Origin: JBHOQX01 sp042408595
GTDB lineage: Bacteria > Chloroflexota > Chloroflexia > Chloroflexales > Roseiflexaceae
DNA: 64,000 bases
Direction: 5' to 3'
Assembly (NCBI GenBank): GCA_042408595.1
Contig: JBHOQX010000025.1
Span: 1 to 64,000 of the forward strand
Each line of letters opens with the position of its first letter. Position 1 is the stretch's first letter. The position numbers were made by a program, and so were the translations under genes. A model generated the notes under the pieces. It saw only the letters and a list, made by a program, of their open reading frames with translations. It was not told where the DNA came from and did not search any database. Shown here piece by piece: positions 1 to 7,876 of this stretch.

Positions 1-2
1 AA

Positions 3-1094
3 CACGCGGCCTGCGTTTGCGTTGCTGCGGCGTGGTATGCTTTGTGCGGGGGCGGTGCGGCCAGTGGCCGGCGGCTGGTCGGTCGCTTCCGCTGGCCCGC
101 CGCCGCCGAGCAGCAGGCCGATCAGCACCAGGCTCACCAGCGCCGACGCTGCGATCACCAGCAGCGGCCCGATCCGGCGACGGCGGGCCGGCGGGACAGC
201 AGGCACGCCCAGCGGCGCGTTGCACAGCGGGCAGCGCGGCTGCAGCGGCACCCGGCCCTGGCAGCGCGGGCAGGCGATGCTGCGCGCCAGTTCGTCGTCG
301 ATCAGGCGCCGGGCGATCGGCTCGAGCGCGGCCCGCACCTCGGCAGCGCTCGGTGGGCGGGCGTCGGGCGATTTCGCCAGACAGCGACCGACCAGCGCGC
401 ACAGATCCGGCGGCAGATCGGCGCGGATGCGCGCCAGATCCGGCGCCGGCTCCGACATATGCCGGATCGCCAGCTCGGTCACGGTCGAGCCGTTGAAGGG
501 CGGGCGGCCGGCCAGCACCTCGAAGGCCAGCGCGCCCCAGGCGTAGAGATCGGCCTGCAGGGTCGGCGGCGCGTCCGGCGCGCATTCAGGGGCCAGGTAG
601 GTCGCCTCGGCGAGCGTGCGGGGGCCAGGCGGGTTGCCGCTGCCCGCGCCGCGTAGGTTCACCAGCTTCAGCTTGCCGGCACGGTCCACCCAGAAGGCGT
701 TCGGGCGCAGCCAGCCCCAGGCCACGCCGGCCGCGTGCAGCGCTTCGAGCGCCTCGAGTGCCTGAAGCAGCAGATCGAGCGCGGCCGTCGTCGTCAGATC
801 GCGCTCGCCGAGCAGGTCGGCGAGCGGCTGGCCAGCAGGGCCGTCCAACACCAGAAAGACATGCGTCGGCGAACGCCCGCGGTCGTGCAGCCCGGCGACG
901 CGCGGGCTGTGGATGCGCTCGAGCAGCCAGGCCTCCTCGCGCAGCGCCGTGGCGGCCGGCGTGCCGGCCTCGGCCACGCGCACTGTCACCTCCGCCGTGT
1001 CGGCGAACGCCTGGTAGAACCCCTCGCCGAAGTGTGGCAGCGGCCGGGCAAGCCGATAGGTGCGTCCGGTTGTCCCGCTTGTCAGATGCTGCAT
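3..1094 (-). CDS. Protein-kinase-fold pseudokinase with zinc ribbon and TM segment (C-terminus off window)
   Basis: The reading frame is open from ATG at 1094 to the window edge, 364 codons without a stop. Residues 1-265 follow the bacterial Ser/Thr kinase layout (alpha-C LREEAWLLERI, YLAPE, ADLYAWGALAFEVLAGRPPF near 181-200). The catalytic residues are gone: the beta-3 Lys position is Arg (TVRVAEAG), the HRD loop reads WGWLRPN (126-131) so the catalytic Asp is Trp, and DFG reads NLR (146-148). A CxxC-x9-CxxC zinc ribbon (Cys275, 278, 288, 291) and a TM helix (about 308-330) follow. It is probably a membrane-attached scaffold or ligand-binding pseudokinase. It lies 36 bp downstream of cpaE on the same strand, so a role with the Tad pilus is inferred. 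Confidence 0.8.
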   Translation of the reverse strand, partial: MQHLTSGTTGRTYRLARPLPHFGEGFYQAFADTAEVTVRVAEAGTPAATALREEAWLLERIHSPRVAGLHDRGRSPTHVFLVLDGPAGQPLADLLGERDLTTTAALDLLLQALEALEALHAAGVAWGWLRPNAFWVDRAGKLKLVNLRGAGSGNPPGPRTLAEATYLAPECAPDAPPTLQADLYAWGALAFEVLAGRPPFNGSTVTELAIRHMSEPAPDLARIRADLPPDLCALVGRCLAKSPDARPPSAAEVRAALEPIARRLIDDELARSIACPRCQGRVPLQPRCPLCNAPLGVPAVPPARRRRIGPLLVIAASALVSLVLIGLLLGGGGPAEATDQPPATGRTAPAQSIPRRSNANAGRV

Positions 1095-1130
1095 GTCCAC
1101 ACCCTCGAACGGGGCGCCTGCGCCGGCGGG

Positions 1131-2498
1131 CTAGGCGGCCCGCGCCACCGGCCGCTGCTCCACGACGCGGCGGGCGAGCTGGCGCAGCGCGCGCGTCAGC
1201 GGGATCTCGCGCCCGCCCTCGGCGATCAGCGCACCGGTGTTGATGAACGGCTGAAGCGCCGCGAAATCCGATGGTATTTCGCCCAGCAGCTCGTAGCCGG
1301 CGAACAGGCTGCGGATATCGTCGGCGCGAATCTCCGAGCGTTTGCCGGCGCGGTTGATCACATAGGCGACGCTCTCCCGGTGGATGCCGAGCTCGTCGAG
1401 CAGGTTCATTGCCGCTCGCGTCGCCCGGACGGCCGGTACGTCCGGCGTGCAGACCAGCAGCACCAGGTCGGAGAGCTCCAGCGCCGTCATCGTCACATCG
1501 TCGATCTGCGCGCCGGTGTCGGCGACGACATAGTGGTAGTTGCGGCGCAGCGATTGGAGCGTGCGCCGGGCGAGCACCGCGACGATCTGCTTGACCTTCT
1601 CCTTCTTCAGCAGCGTCTCGAAGTAATCGGCCTGATTGCGCGGGATGGTGATGTCGCGCCCGTCGCGCAGCCGCATGAGCGTCTCGTCGATCAGTGCGGC
1701 GCGGTCGTCCTCCAGCACATCGCGCTCGAGCAGGTCGCGGGTGAAGTCGGCGCGCTCGATATCCAGCGGCGCCGGCAGCAGGCGCACCCCGTCGCTCACC
1801 AGCGGCGCGATGTTCTCCAGGTCGGTGCGGCTGATGCCGTCCAGCACCGGGATCAGGTCGAGGATCGACTGATTGGCCATGTGGCCGGCGTAGGCGTCCA
1901 GGCTGCCAAAGCGCCAGTTGAAATCGGCCATGACCACCCGCCGCCGCTCGTCCAGGTGCGCCAGGTGCAGCGCCAGGTTGGCGGCGAGCACCGTCTTGCC
2001 GACCCCGCCCTTCAGGCTGAACAGCGTGACGATCCGGCCGATCCCGCCGCCCACGCCGCTGATCCGTTCCTGGATCAGGTTGTAGGCCTGCAGCACACTA
2101 TCGACGATGTGCTGGAAGCGCAGGTCGGCATAGGGCGGCTCGACCCGGATCACGTCGCAGACCCCCATGTCGAGCGCCTGGTGCAGGTAGTCCGGGTCCT
2201 GGTAGCGGTTCGACTGCGCCAGAATGACCGGCGCGATCCGCGGGTGGACATGGATGGCCTCGCGGCAGATGTCGAGCACGTTCTCGCCCGGCAGCGAATC
2301 GGCGATCAGCAGGACATCCGGCGCCTGGTTCTTGAGCACTTCGAGCGTCTCGCGCCCGCTGCCCGCCGTCCCGATCGGGCGGGTGTCGCTGCTCTGGTCG
2401 AGGAACGCCCAGACCCGCTCGGTCAACTGCGGATCGCCGCAGGCGATCAGTACGCGAATCTTTTTCTGCAACTGCCAGTCAAGACTGCTGAGCATCAC
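1131..2498 (-). CDS. cpaE: CpaE/TadZ-family pilus assembly ATPase
   Basis: A protein of 455 aa. Residues 14-125 resemble a receiver (CheY-like) domain and residues 153 onward form a MinD/ParA-type ATPase with the deviant Walker A SLKGGVGKT (161-169). This is the architecture of CpaE/TadZ, which localises the Flp/Tad pilus machine at the inner membrane. The segment near 245-305 is rich in charged residues and longer than in typical CpaE. The start codon overlaps the cpaB stop by 4 bp (ATGA), indicating translational coupling. The order prepilin peptidase, DegV-like, cpaB, cpaE, pseudokinase supports one operon read on the minus strand. The secretion ATPase and the TadB/TadC membrane proteins are not in view and would be expected downstream, beyond the window. 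Confidence 0.9.
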   Translation of the reverse strand: MMLSSLDWQLQKKIRVLIACGDPQLTERVWAFLDQSSDTRPIGTAGSGRETLEVLKNQAPDVLLIADSLPGENVLDICREAIHVHPRIAPVILAQSNRYQDPDYLHQALDMGVCDVIRVEPPYADLRFQHIVDSVLQAYNLIQERISGVGGGIGRIVTLFSLKGGVGKTVLAANLALHLAHLDERRRVVMADFNWRFGSLDAYAGHMANQSILDLIPVLDGISRTDLENIAPLVSDGVRLLPAPLDIERADFTRDLLERDVLEDDRAALIDETLMRLRDGRDITIPRNQADYFETLLKKEKVKQIVAVLARRTLQSLRRNYHYVVADTGAQIDDVTMTALELSDLVLLVCTPDVPAVRATRAAMNLLDELGIHRESVAYVINRAGKRSEIRADDIRSLFAGYELLGEIPSDFAALQPFINTGALIAEGGREIPLTRALRQLARRVVEQRPVARAA

Positions 2499-3358
2499 TG
2501 GCCTCCCCGTGCGTCGCTGCCACCCGTCGGGGCCGGGAGGGTGTCGCCGGCCCGCGGCGCGCCGGGCGCGGCGTCGTCGCCGATGAACTCGGCCGGCGGC
2601 ACGTTCGGCGCGGCCTGGTCGTCCAGCCGGCGGATCATCAGCCGCAGCTCGGTGGCGTAGTTCGCGGCGTGGGTGATCTTCAGGGCATCTTCGGGCGTCA
2701 GCTCCAGCGTGGCGACGGTCGTCGGGGCGAGCTTGACCTCGCCGTTGACCCCCGCCGGCAGGTAGGTCTGCCCGCCGGTGCCACCCTGCGCCGGGAGCAA
2801 GGTATCGACCGCCAGAACCTTGACATTCTGCAGCAGTACCTCGGTACGCCGCCGCCCCTTCAGGTCAACGTACGATACGATCACGTCCACGTAGTTCCCC
2901 TGGCGCACACTGTTGCCGACGCTGGTGACGCTGTCGACGGCGATGGCGACCGCCCGCCGGCCCGGTTCGAGCCCGGCGTTCTTCGAGACCATGTTTTGCT
3001 GCACATACTCGCCGGGGGCGATATTGATCAGCGCGGTCGTGGTCCCGTCCGTCAGGTCGGCGATGCTCAGAAAGTAGCTCGGCGCCATGTATTTCACCGG
3101 CAGATCGACGGTCGTGAGCATGTCGGGGGTGATCAGCGCCCGCGCCGGGATGGCCTTGGCGGCGACCACGACCGGCTGCTTGACGCCGATCTCGGCTTCG
3201 AGCTGCCCCAGGTAGAGGAAGAACGCCAGTCCGGCGATCGTGGCGAGGATGCCGGCGGCGGCGCTGAGCAGCCACCCCTTGCGGCGCACCTTGCCGGGAT
3301 CGACCACCTGCTTCGGCGGGGCGGCGCGCCCGGGCTGCGGAAGCGAAGTCACGCTCAT
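2495..3358 (-). CDS. cpaB: Flp pilus assembly protein CpaB (RcpC)
   Basis: A protein of 287 aa with a cytoplasmic basic N-terminus, one TM helix (about 29-52) and a periplasmic SAF-type domain containing VVVAAKAIPARALITPDML (64-82). This matches CpaB/RcpC, which acts at the envelope in Tad pilus assembly. An extended C-terminal part (about 150-250) has the usual VDVIVSYVDLKGRR strand and a segment on TLELTPEDALKI, followed by a disordered Pro/Asp-rich tail. It starts 4 bp inside the end of the DegV-like gene and overlaps cpaE by 4 bp, so the three genes are tightly coupled. Confidence 0.9.
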   Translation of the reverse strand: MSVTSLPQPGRAAPPKQVVDPGKVRRKGWLLSAAAGILATIAGLAFFLYLGQLEAEIGVKQPVVVAAKAIPARALITPDMLTTVDLPVKYMAPSYFLSIADLTDGTTTALINIAPGEYVQQNMVSKNAGLEPGRRAVAIAVDSVTSVGNSVRQGNYVDVIVSYVDLKGRRRTEVLLQNVKVLAVDTLLPAQGGTGGQTYLPAGVNGEVKLAPTTVATLELTPEDALKITHAANYATELRLMIRRLDDQAAPNVPPAEFIGDDAAPGAPRAGDTLPAPTGGSDARGGQ

Positions 3359-4365
3359 CGTCGTTCTCCTATGCTGCGCGGCCGACGGGGTGCGGGCGCA
3401 GGCCGTTCGATCCGCCGGATGACATCGATAATCTGGCCGATCTGGGTGTCGTCGGGCAGCCGCACCAGCTCGACGCAGCCGTGCGGGAACAGCGCTGCCA
3501 GCGACGGGCCGGCCGGCTCGATCTCCAGCGGCGGCAGGCCCAGGGTGGCGCGCCCGGCGTTGAGCCGCGCGGCCAGGCCCGGGTGACTGCTGCGTACGCG
3601 TGTCGGCTCCCAGCCGTGCAGCGGGCCGCCAGGCGCGAACAGCGCGCCGGCCAGCTTCCAGCCGCGCCCGTGGCAGACGAACCGACCAGTATCACGGCTG
3701 ATCCGCCAGAGCTGCTCGCTGCCGAGCGGTGCGACGCCCGGCTGCCGCCGCGGATCGCGCGCCGGGGCCGGTGGGCCGTAGAGGCCGGTCAGAAAGCTGG
3801 CCTCGGTCATCACCTGGAGCTGGTCCAGCAGCGCGAGCAGGTGATGCAACGCCAGGCCCTCGAGCGCCGCGCGCGCCGCCGCCTCGGCCAGAAAGGTGAA
3901 CGCCGTGCCGCTATGCGCCAGTTCGTACACAGCGATGCGCGGCGGCTCGCCCGGCGATGCTCGCCGGCCCGAGAGCAGCGTGCTGCGCGCGGCCAGTGCG
4001 GTATGCACCGCGCCGTCGATCCGCACCGGCTGGTGCAGCGCCAGCACGCTCATCCCCTGATCGAGCAGCGAGCGGTAGGCCTGCGCCAACTCGCCCAGAG
4101 CGAACCCGCCGGCCGCGACCCGGCGCGGCGGGCGCTCCCAACAGGTAGCGTGGAGGGTGCGCGCCGGGTCGAGCGTCAGCCACTGCCGGTCGATCCGGGC
4201 GGACCGCGGGATCAACACGATGCCGAGCGCTGCGGCGAGTTGCGGCGCGATCTCGCAGCACGCATCCATGACGACCGCCACCTCCCGGCGCGCAGGCGCG
4301 GGCTCCAGTTGGATCGTCAGCGGCGCCGCGATCGGTCGCGTGCGTGGTTCCGTCCGTGTTGTCAT
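3355..4365 (-). CDS. DegV-like protein in the Tad operon
   Basis: About 336 aa from the ATG at 4365; an in-frame ATG at 4395 is possible but has no ribosome-binding site, while GGAG sits upstream of 4365. The N-terminal stretch VAVVMDACCEIAPQLAAALG followed by IVLIPRSARID resembles the first strand and helix of DegV/FakB fatty-acid-binding proteins (normally TDSTADL), and later VLALHQPVRIDGAVHTALAA and IAVYELAHSGTAF keep the spacing of DegV. The usual SGT and TDS lipid-binding residues are replaced, so lipid binding is doubtful. Residues after about 200 are not recognised; they end with a basic Arg/Pro tail. Its place between the prepilin peptidase and cpaB suggests a pilus-related role. The family call is moderately supported. 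Confidence 0.55.
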   Translation of the reverse strand: MTTRTEPRTRPIAAPLTIQLEPAPARREVAVVMDACCEIAPQLAAALGIVLIPRSARIDRQWLTLDPARTLHATCWERPPRRVAAGGFALGELAQAYRSLLDQGMSVLALHQPVRIDGAVHTALAARSTLLSGRRASPGEPPRIAVYELAHSGTAFTFLAEAAARAALEGLALHHLLALLDQLQVMTEASFLTGLYGPPAPARDPRRQPGVAPLGSEQLWRISRDTGRFVCHGRGWKLAGALFAPGGPLHGWEPTRVRSSHPGLAARLNAGRATLGLPPLEIEPAGPSLAALFPHGCVELVRLPDDTQIGQIIDVIRRIERPAPAPRRPRSIGERR

Positions 4366-4414
4366 CTCCTGCTCCAAAGCACGTACAGTGCGCAATGAGC
4401 TGCCGGACCCTGTC

Positions 4415-4855
4415 CTAGAGGCCGGTGAGCGCCAGGGCCACCAGTCCGCCGAGCGCCAGGAAGGGGCCGAAGGCGATCACACTCCGACGCGATAGGCGGC
4501 GCAACAGCATGCCGCCCACGGCGAACAGCGCCGCGCTGGCGAACGCGACAAACAACGCCAGCAGCACCGTCGGCCACCCGAGCACGAGCCCGATGAATAG
4601 CCCAAGCTTGACATCGCCGCCGCCGGCCCGTTCCAGGCCGTAGATCAGAGTCGGGATGAGCAAGAGCCCGCCGGCCGCCAGCCCGCCGAGCAGCAGCCCG
4701 ACCCGATCGGGCCGGGCCAGCGCGGCCGCCAGCGCCACGCCCAGGGCCGGAAACATCACCACGTTCGGAATGCGCCGTGTGCGGATGTCCGTGATCGACA
4801 CGATCACCAGCACCACTGCCGCCGCACCTACCAGGAGAGCATGCACGTAGGTCAT
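4415..4855 (-). CDS. tadV: A24 prepilin peptidase (TadV/CpaA)
   Basis: A polytopic membrane protein of 146 aa starting at 4855; the frame stays open further upstream, but that extension crosses a hairpin repeat and looks non-coding. It contains the two aspartates of type IV prepilin peptidases: ITDIRTRRIPN (Asp23) and the GxGD motif GGGDVKLG (Asp81). It lacks the N-terminal methylase domain of PilD, as expected for short Tad-type peptidases that cleave Flp prepilin at the cytoplasmic face of the membrane. It is the first recognised pilus gene of the minus-strand operon; the DegV-like gene starts about 50 bp downstream. No flp prepilin gene is visible in the window. Confidence 0.88.
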   Translation of the reverse strand: MTYVHALLVGAAAVVLVIVSITDIRTRRIPNVVMFPALGVALAAALARPDRVGLLLGGLAAGGLLLIPTLIYGLERAGGGDVKLGLFIGLVLGWPTVLLALFVAFASAALFAVGGMLLRRLSRRSVIAFGPFLALGGLVALALTGL

Positions 4856-4894
4856 CGCACCCGCCTGACACAGACGAGCAGGCCACGTCGCGGG

Positions 4895-4974
4895 AGAAGC
4901 TGTCCGAAAGGGGCGGCTTCTCGCAGGGCCCGCGGCCCTTAGCTCCGCCGCCGGGAGCGTTTCGGACAGCCTCT
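4895..4974. repeat. Inverted repeat with AGARGCTGTCCGAAA arms
   Basis: The 15-bp arms AGAAGCTGTCCGAAA (4895-4909) and TTTCGGACAGCCTCT (4960-4974) are inverted copies with one mismatch. They flank a GC-rich core that contains a second small palindrome around GGGCCCGCGGCCC. The element lies between the small membrane-protein gene and tadV. It has no T-tract, so it looks more like a dispersed hairpin element than a terminator. The core resembles the GGAGAGCC/GGCTCTCC hairpin at 22707-22725. Confidence 0.6.
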
Positions 4975-5019
4975 GAGGCGCGCCCGCTCGATCTACACCA
5001 TCGACGATCTGCCACCACA

Positions 5020-5415
5020 CTAGCGCCACATCGCCGCCTGGCGCCGCCCCCGCACAGCTCCGCCGGCGCACCCGCCCAGCACCCCCGCTACGGCAAACGT
5101 GCCGAACAAAAAGGCGATGCTGCCGAGCGTCAGCGTGCCCGGAGCACGCATCACACTGGCGACCAGCGACACAACGGCGCAGACCAGCGACATCGTCAGG
5201 CCATTGACCAGCGGGGCCTCCGGCGCTCGCCGCCCGGCAACAAACGCGCCGATCACGATGCATAGCTCCACCAGCGCCACCGCGCCCCAGCCGAGCGGCA
5301 GCGCGAACGGGCGCAGCACGGCAAACGTTACGATCACCTGTAGCGCCAGCGCGCACACCGTGCCGAGCGCAATCGCCCCCCAACGCAGTTCGTCAAGCCA
5401 GTCCTGTTGGTTCAT
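5020..5415 (-). CDS. Small four-helix membrane protein, function unknown
   Basis: A protein of 131 aa from ATG 5415, with a good ribosome-binding site (GGGGAG, 7 nt upstream). Four hydrophobic segments are visible (about 14-36, 42-60, 71-91 and 96-118), with short loops and a basic C-terminus (RGRRQ). It resembles the small TIGR04086/DUF3792-type membrane proteins found in many bacteria, but no diagnostic motif is clear. It is on the same strand as the Tad operon but separated from tadV by 164 bp containing a hairpin repeat, so co-transcription is uncertain. No enzymatic residues stand out. Confidence 0.65.
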   Translation of the reverse strand: MNQQDWLDELRWGAIALGTVCALALQVIVTFAVLRPFALPLGWGAVALVELCIVIGAFVAGRRAPEAPLVNGLTMSLVCAVVSLVASVMRAPGTLTLGSIAFLFGTFAVAGVLGGCAGGAVRGRRQAAMWR

Positions 5416-5758
5416 CGCAGCGCTCCCCGGCGCCGGAGTTGCCACTCCGTGCGCCGCCTGATCGCACGCACCTGTCGGTTCCGAGAACGATGGTAGCAAA
5501 CCGGCCGGGGTTTTCATACCCGTGTTTGTAACACTTGTGTAAACAACGGTGATGCACGCCACCCCGCACTGGCGAATGTGCCGTAGTAAGAGGTGCTGCA
5601 GGCCGTGGCACGAAGCTTGCAGCGTTGCCAATGCCCGCAGACGAACCCCACGGGACACGAAGGACGCGTCGCTGGGGGCGCGTTGCGCACAATGGCGCCT
5701 TCCCGCCGTGCGCCACTCGCCCGATGATCAACGGCCGGAAGCACCAAGGAGAGGTCAC
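5416..5758. other. Divergent intergenic region
   Basis: These 343 bp separate a minus-strand membrane protein from the plus-strand response regulator. No convincing gene is present. An AT-rich patch at about 5508-5552 holds the imperfect palindrome TGTTTGTAACACTTGTGTAAACA, the best candidate for a shared operator or promoter zone. The remainder is GC-rich without recognised motifs. Confidence 0.4.
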
Positions 5759-6505
5759 ATGCAGAAAGCTACCGGACCACGACCGCTGATCATGATCGTC
5801 GAAGATCACCCGCTCATCGTTGAGTTCGTCGCAGCTCGCCTGCACAACGAAGGGTTCGAGGTCGTCGCCGCCGAGGGATGCGGCGAGGCGCTCGCACTGC
5901 TTGCCATGCACCAGCCCGATCTGCTGATCGTCGACGTCGTGCTCGACGACGGCCTGGGCTACGATCTCTGCCGGACCATCCGCCAGGGCGGCCAGGACGG
6001 CGCGCTGCTGCACCTGGCCGATATCCCGATCCTGATCCTGACGGCGCGCGCCGATGAACAGGACCGCCTGGCCGGGTTCGACGCCGGTGCGGACGATTAT
6101 GTGGTCAAGCCCTTCAGTCCCGATGAGCTGGTGCGCCGCATCCAGGCGATTCTACGGCGCAGCAACGGGCAGAGTAGCCTGCTGCTGGAGGTCGGCCCGC
6201 TGCGGATCGACCCGCGCCGGCGCGAGGTATGGGCCGGTGCTCACGCGGTCGATCTGACGCCGAAGGAGTTCGATCTGCTCCAGCTCCTGGCCTGCAACCC
6301 GGGCCGGGTGTTCAGCCGCGAGGAGCTGCTGGAGCGGGTCTGGGGCTATTCGTTCCTGGGCAACACGCGCACGGTGGACGTTCACGTGAATCGACTACGG
6401 CAAAAGCTGGCGGACGCCGACGGCTGCGCCGACCTGATCGGCACCGAGTGGGGAATCGGCTATAAGCTGCTTACGCCGGAGCAGGAGCGCGCCGTCGGGG
6501 CATAG
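5759..6505 (+). CDS. OmpR/PhoB-family response regulator
   Basis: A protein of 248 aa from ATG 5759, preceded by AAGGAGAGG at good spacing. Residues 10-132 are a receiver domain with the acidic pocket VEDH, the phospho-acceptor Asp in LLIVDVVLDD, the Thr switch ILTAR and the conserved Lys in VVKPFSPDEL. Residues 150-240 form a winged-helix Trans_reg_C domain with LTPKEFDLLQLLACNPGRVFSRE and the recognition-helix region TRTVDVHVNRLRQKL. The protein is a DNA-binding transcription factor controlled by phosphorylation. No cognate kinase is adjacent; the hybrid kinase at 9257 is 2.7 kb away. A terminator follows at 6535. Confidence 0.92.
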   Translation: MQKATGPRPLIMIVEDHPLIVEFVAARLHNEGFEVVAAEGCGEALALLAMHQPDLLIVDVVLDDGLGYDLCRTIRQGGQDGALLHLADIPILILTARADEQDRLAGFDAGADDYVVKPFSPDELVRRIQAILRRSNGQSSLLLEVGPLRIDPRRREVWAGAHAVDLTPKEFDLLQLLACNPGRVFSREELLERVWGYSFLGNTRTVDVHVNRLRQKLADADGCADLIGTEWGIGYKLLTPEQERAVGA

Positions 6506-6534
6506 CGCGGCGGCGGCGGTGGCCTGCGTTTAAT

Positions 6535-6590
6535 AGCGAGACCGGAAGGCAGAAGCCGTCGCGCTCCCGCCTCCCGGTCTCGTCGCTTTT
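6535..6590. terminator. Rho-independent terminator between convergent genes
   Basis: The stem CGAGACCGG (6536-6544) pairs with CCGGTCTCG (6573-6581), with a GC-rich interior. TCGCTTTT follows on the plus strand, so it should end the response-regulator transcript. It lies between this gene and the convergent surface-protein gene ending at 6659. Confidence 0.7.
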
Positions 6591-6658
6591 CCCCCCTGCT
6601 GCGAACCCGGGGCGTCGGAAGGATGTGGTCTGACCGCTGGCCGCCCGGCTTCTGGCCG

Positions 6659-7774
6659 CTATCCGCGGTCGCGCATCTCTTCCACCATCGCCACCAGCCG
6701 CTCGCCCTGGGCGGCGTGGGCCGTGGCGGAAGCGACGGTAGCGCGCTGCAATGCGGCGGCGGCGCCGAGGAGCCAGCCCGCCTGGCGTGCCGCCGGCGCC
6801 ACATCCAGCTCCAGCGCCGAGTGGCGGACACGGCGCGAGCCGTGCAGCACCATGGCGAGGCCGAGCAGCGCAAGCGCGAAGCCGAAGCTCGGCGCCATCA
6901 CCGAGGTGTTCGGCAGCGTGCCCGAGCCAAACGTCGGCGGGGCCGGGCTTGCAGGGGCCGGAGACGGCTGCGGGGCGGCGGTTGGTGGGGGCGCAGCAGT
7001 CGGCTGTGGCGCGGCGGTCGCCTGCGGCGGCGCCTCCTCTGCGCCCTCCTCCGAGACGATCGGCGTGGGCGACGCCTGGAGCGGCGCGCCGGCTGGCGGC
7101 GCGCCAGCCACCCCGCCGTCGTCCGGCGACGCAGCGGCCGGCGCCGCGTCGCCCGCCGGGACGATCACCCGGGCCGCGGCCGGATCGACCACCGCCGGCG
7201 CGGGCTTGGGCCTGGCCGGCGAGGAGCGCAGCGGCGCAGCTGCGTCGGCGGCGGGCGCCGGCGGCGCCGGGGCGAGGCTCACCACCACCGGCTCCGAGGC
7301 GGCGGTGTTGTTGCCGTCGTCTTGCGCCACCGCCTGCACCGTCAGGCTGCTCGCCGGCGCGTCCGCCCGCACCCGCACCCCGATGGTGATCGCGGCTGGC
7401 GCGCCCTGCTGCGCCGAAACCGTGCATGCGACCATCCCGCTGCCTTCGCATGCGCCCGGATCGGCCACCGCGCTCACGACCTCCAGCCGCGTGTCGATCG
7501 CTGTGCGGACCTGCACGCTCCGCGGCGCGCCGCTGCCGCTCCAGACGACCAGCGCGTAGCTGAACTCCTGGCCGGGGGCGACATTGCTCGCTGATGTGCT
7601 CGCGTCCAGCCGCAGCGGCGCGGCGCCAACGGCGGGGGTCGGCATCGGCGCGGCGACGGCGGCCCCCGGCGCAAGCACCACCAGCGCGATGAGGCCGAAC
7701 GCCGCAGCCATGAGCAACACGCCAGCCCCGACCTGTGCCAGCCCGGCGCGGCGGCTTCTTGTCGAAATATTCAT
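6659..7774 (-). CDS. Secreted surface protein with DUF11-like domain, Ala/Pro linker and LPNTS-TM motif
   Basis: A protein of 371 aa with a long N-terminal signal segment (hydrophobic about 11-42, cleavage likely near AVAAP). Residues 53-168 look like a DUF11/immunoglobulin-type domain (ASNVAPGQEFSYALVVWS, TAIDTRLEVVSA). A disordered Ala/Pro/Thr-rich linker (about 168-283) follows. Residues 287-291 read LPNTS, just before a hydrophobic helix (294-311) and RR at 314-315, which resembles a sortase sorting signal. A roughly 55-residue tail after the helix argues against a classical C-terminal anchor. The start at 7774 has GGAG 8 nt upstream. It is probably an exposed cell-surface protein of unknown role. 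Confidence 0.7.
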   Translation of the reverse strand: MNISTRSRRAGLAQVGAGVLLMAAAFGLIALVVLAPGAAVAAPMPTPAVGAAPLRLDASTSASNVAPGQEFSYALVVWSGSGAPRSVQVRTAIDTRLEVVSAVADPGACEGSGMVACTVSAQQGAPAAITIGVRVRADAPASSLTVQAVAQDDGNNTAASEPVVVSLAPAPPAPAADAAAPLRSSPARPKPAPAVVDPAAARVIVPAGDAAPAAASPDDGGVAGAPPAGAPLQASPTPIVSEEGAEEAPPQATAAPQPTAAPPPTAAPQPSPAPASPAPPTFGSGTLPNTSVMAPSFGFALALLGLAMVLHGSRRVRHSALELDVAPAARQAGWLLGAAAALQRATVASATAHAAQGERLVAMVEEMRDRG

Positions 7775-7826
7775 CGCGGTACTCCATGCCCGAACGCCGG
7801 CCCGCTGCCGGCGATCCGCTTGCTGC

Positions 7827-7835
7827 TGCTATACT
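7827..7835 (+). promoter_or_regulatory. Extended -10 promoter TGCTATACT
   Basis: TGCTATACT lies 41 bp before the GT4 gene at 7877. It matches an extended -10 element (TGnTATAAT) in 5 of 6 hexamer bases. No good -35 hexamer is seen. Confidence 0.45.
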
Positions 7836-7876
7836 ACACGCCGCGCCAGCCGGAGAGCATGACAGAATGATTTCAG

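Noticed and set aside
735..2660. Long plus-strand open frame of 641 codons opposite cpaE and the pseudokinase
   Set aside because: It is an antisense shadow caused by high GC; its translation is Arg/Gln/His-rich without domains, and the opposite strand has clear pilus genes.
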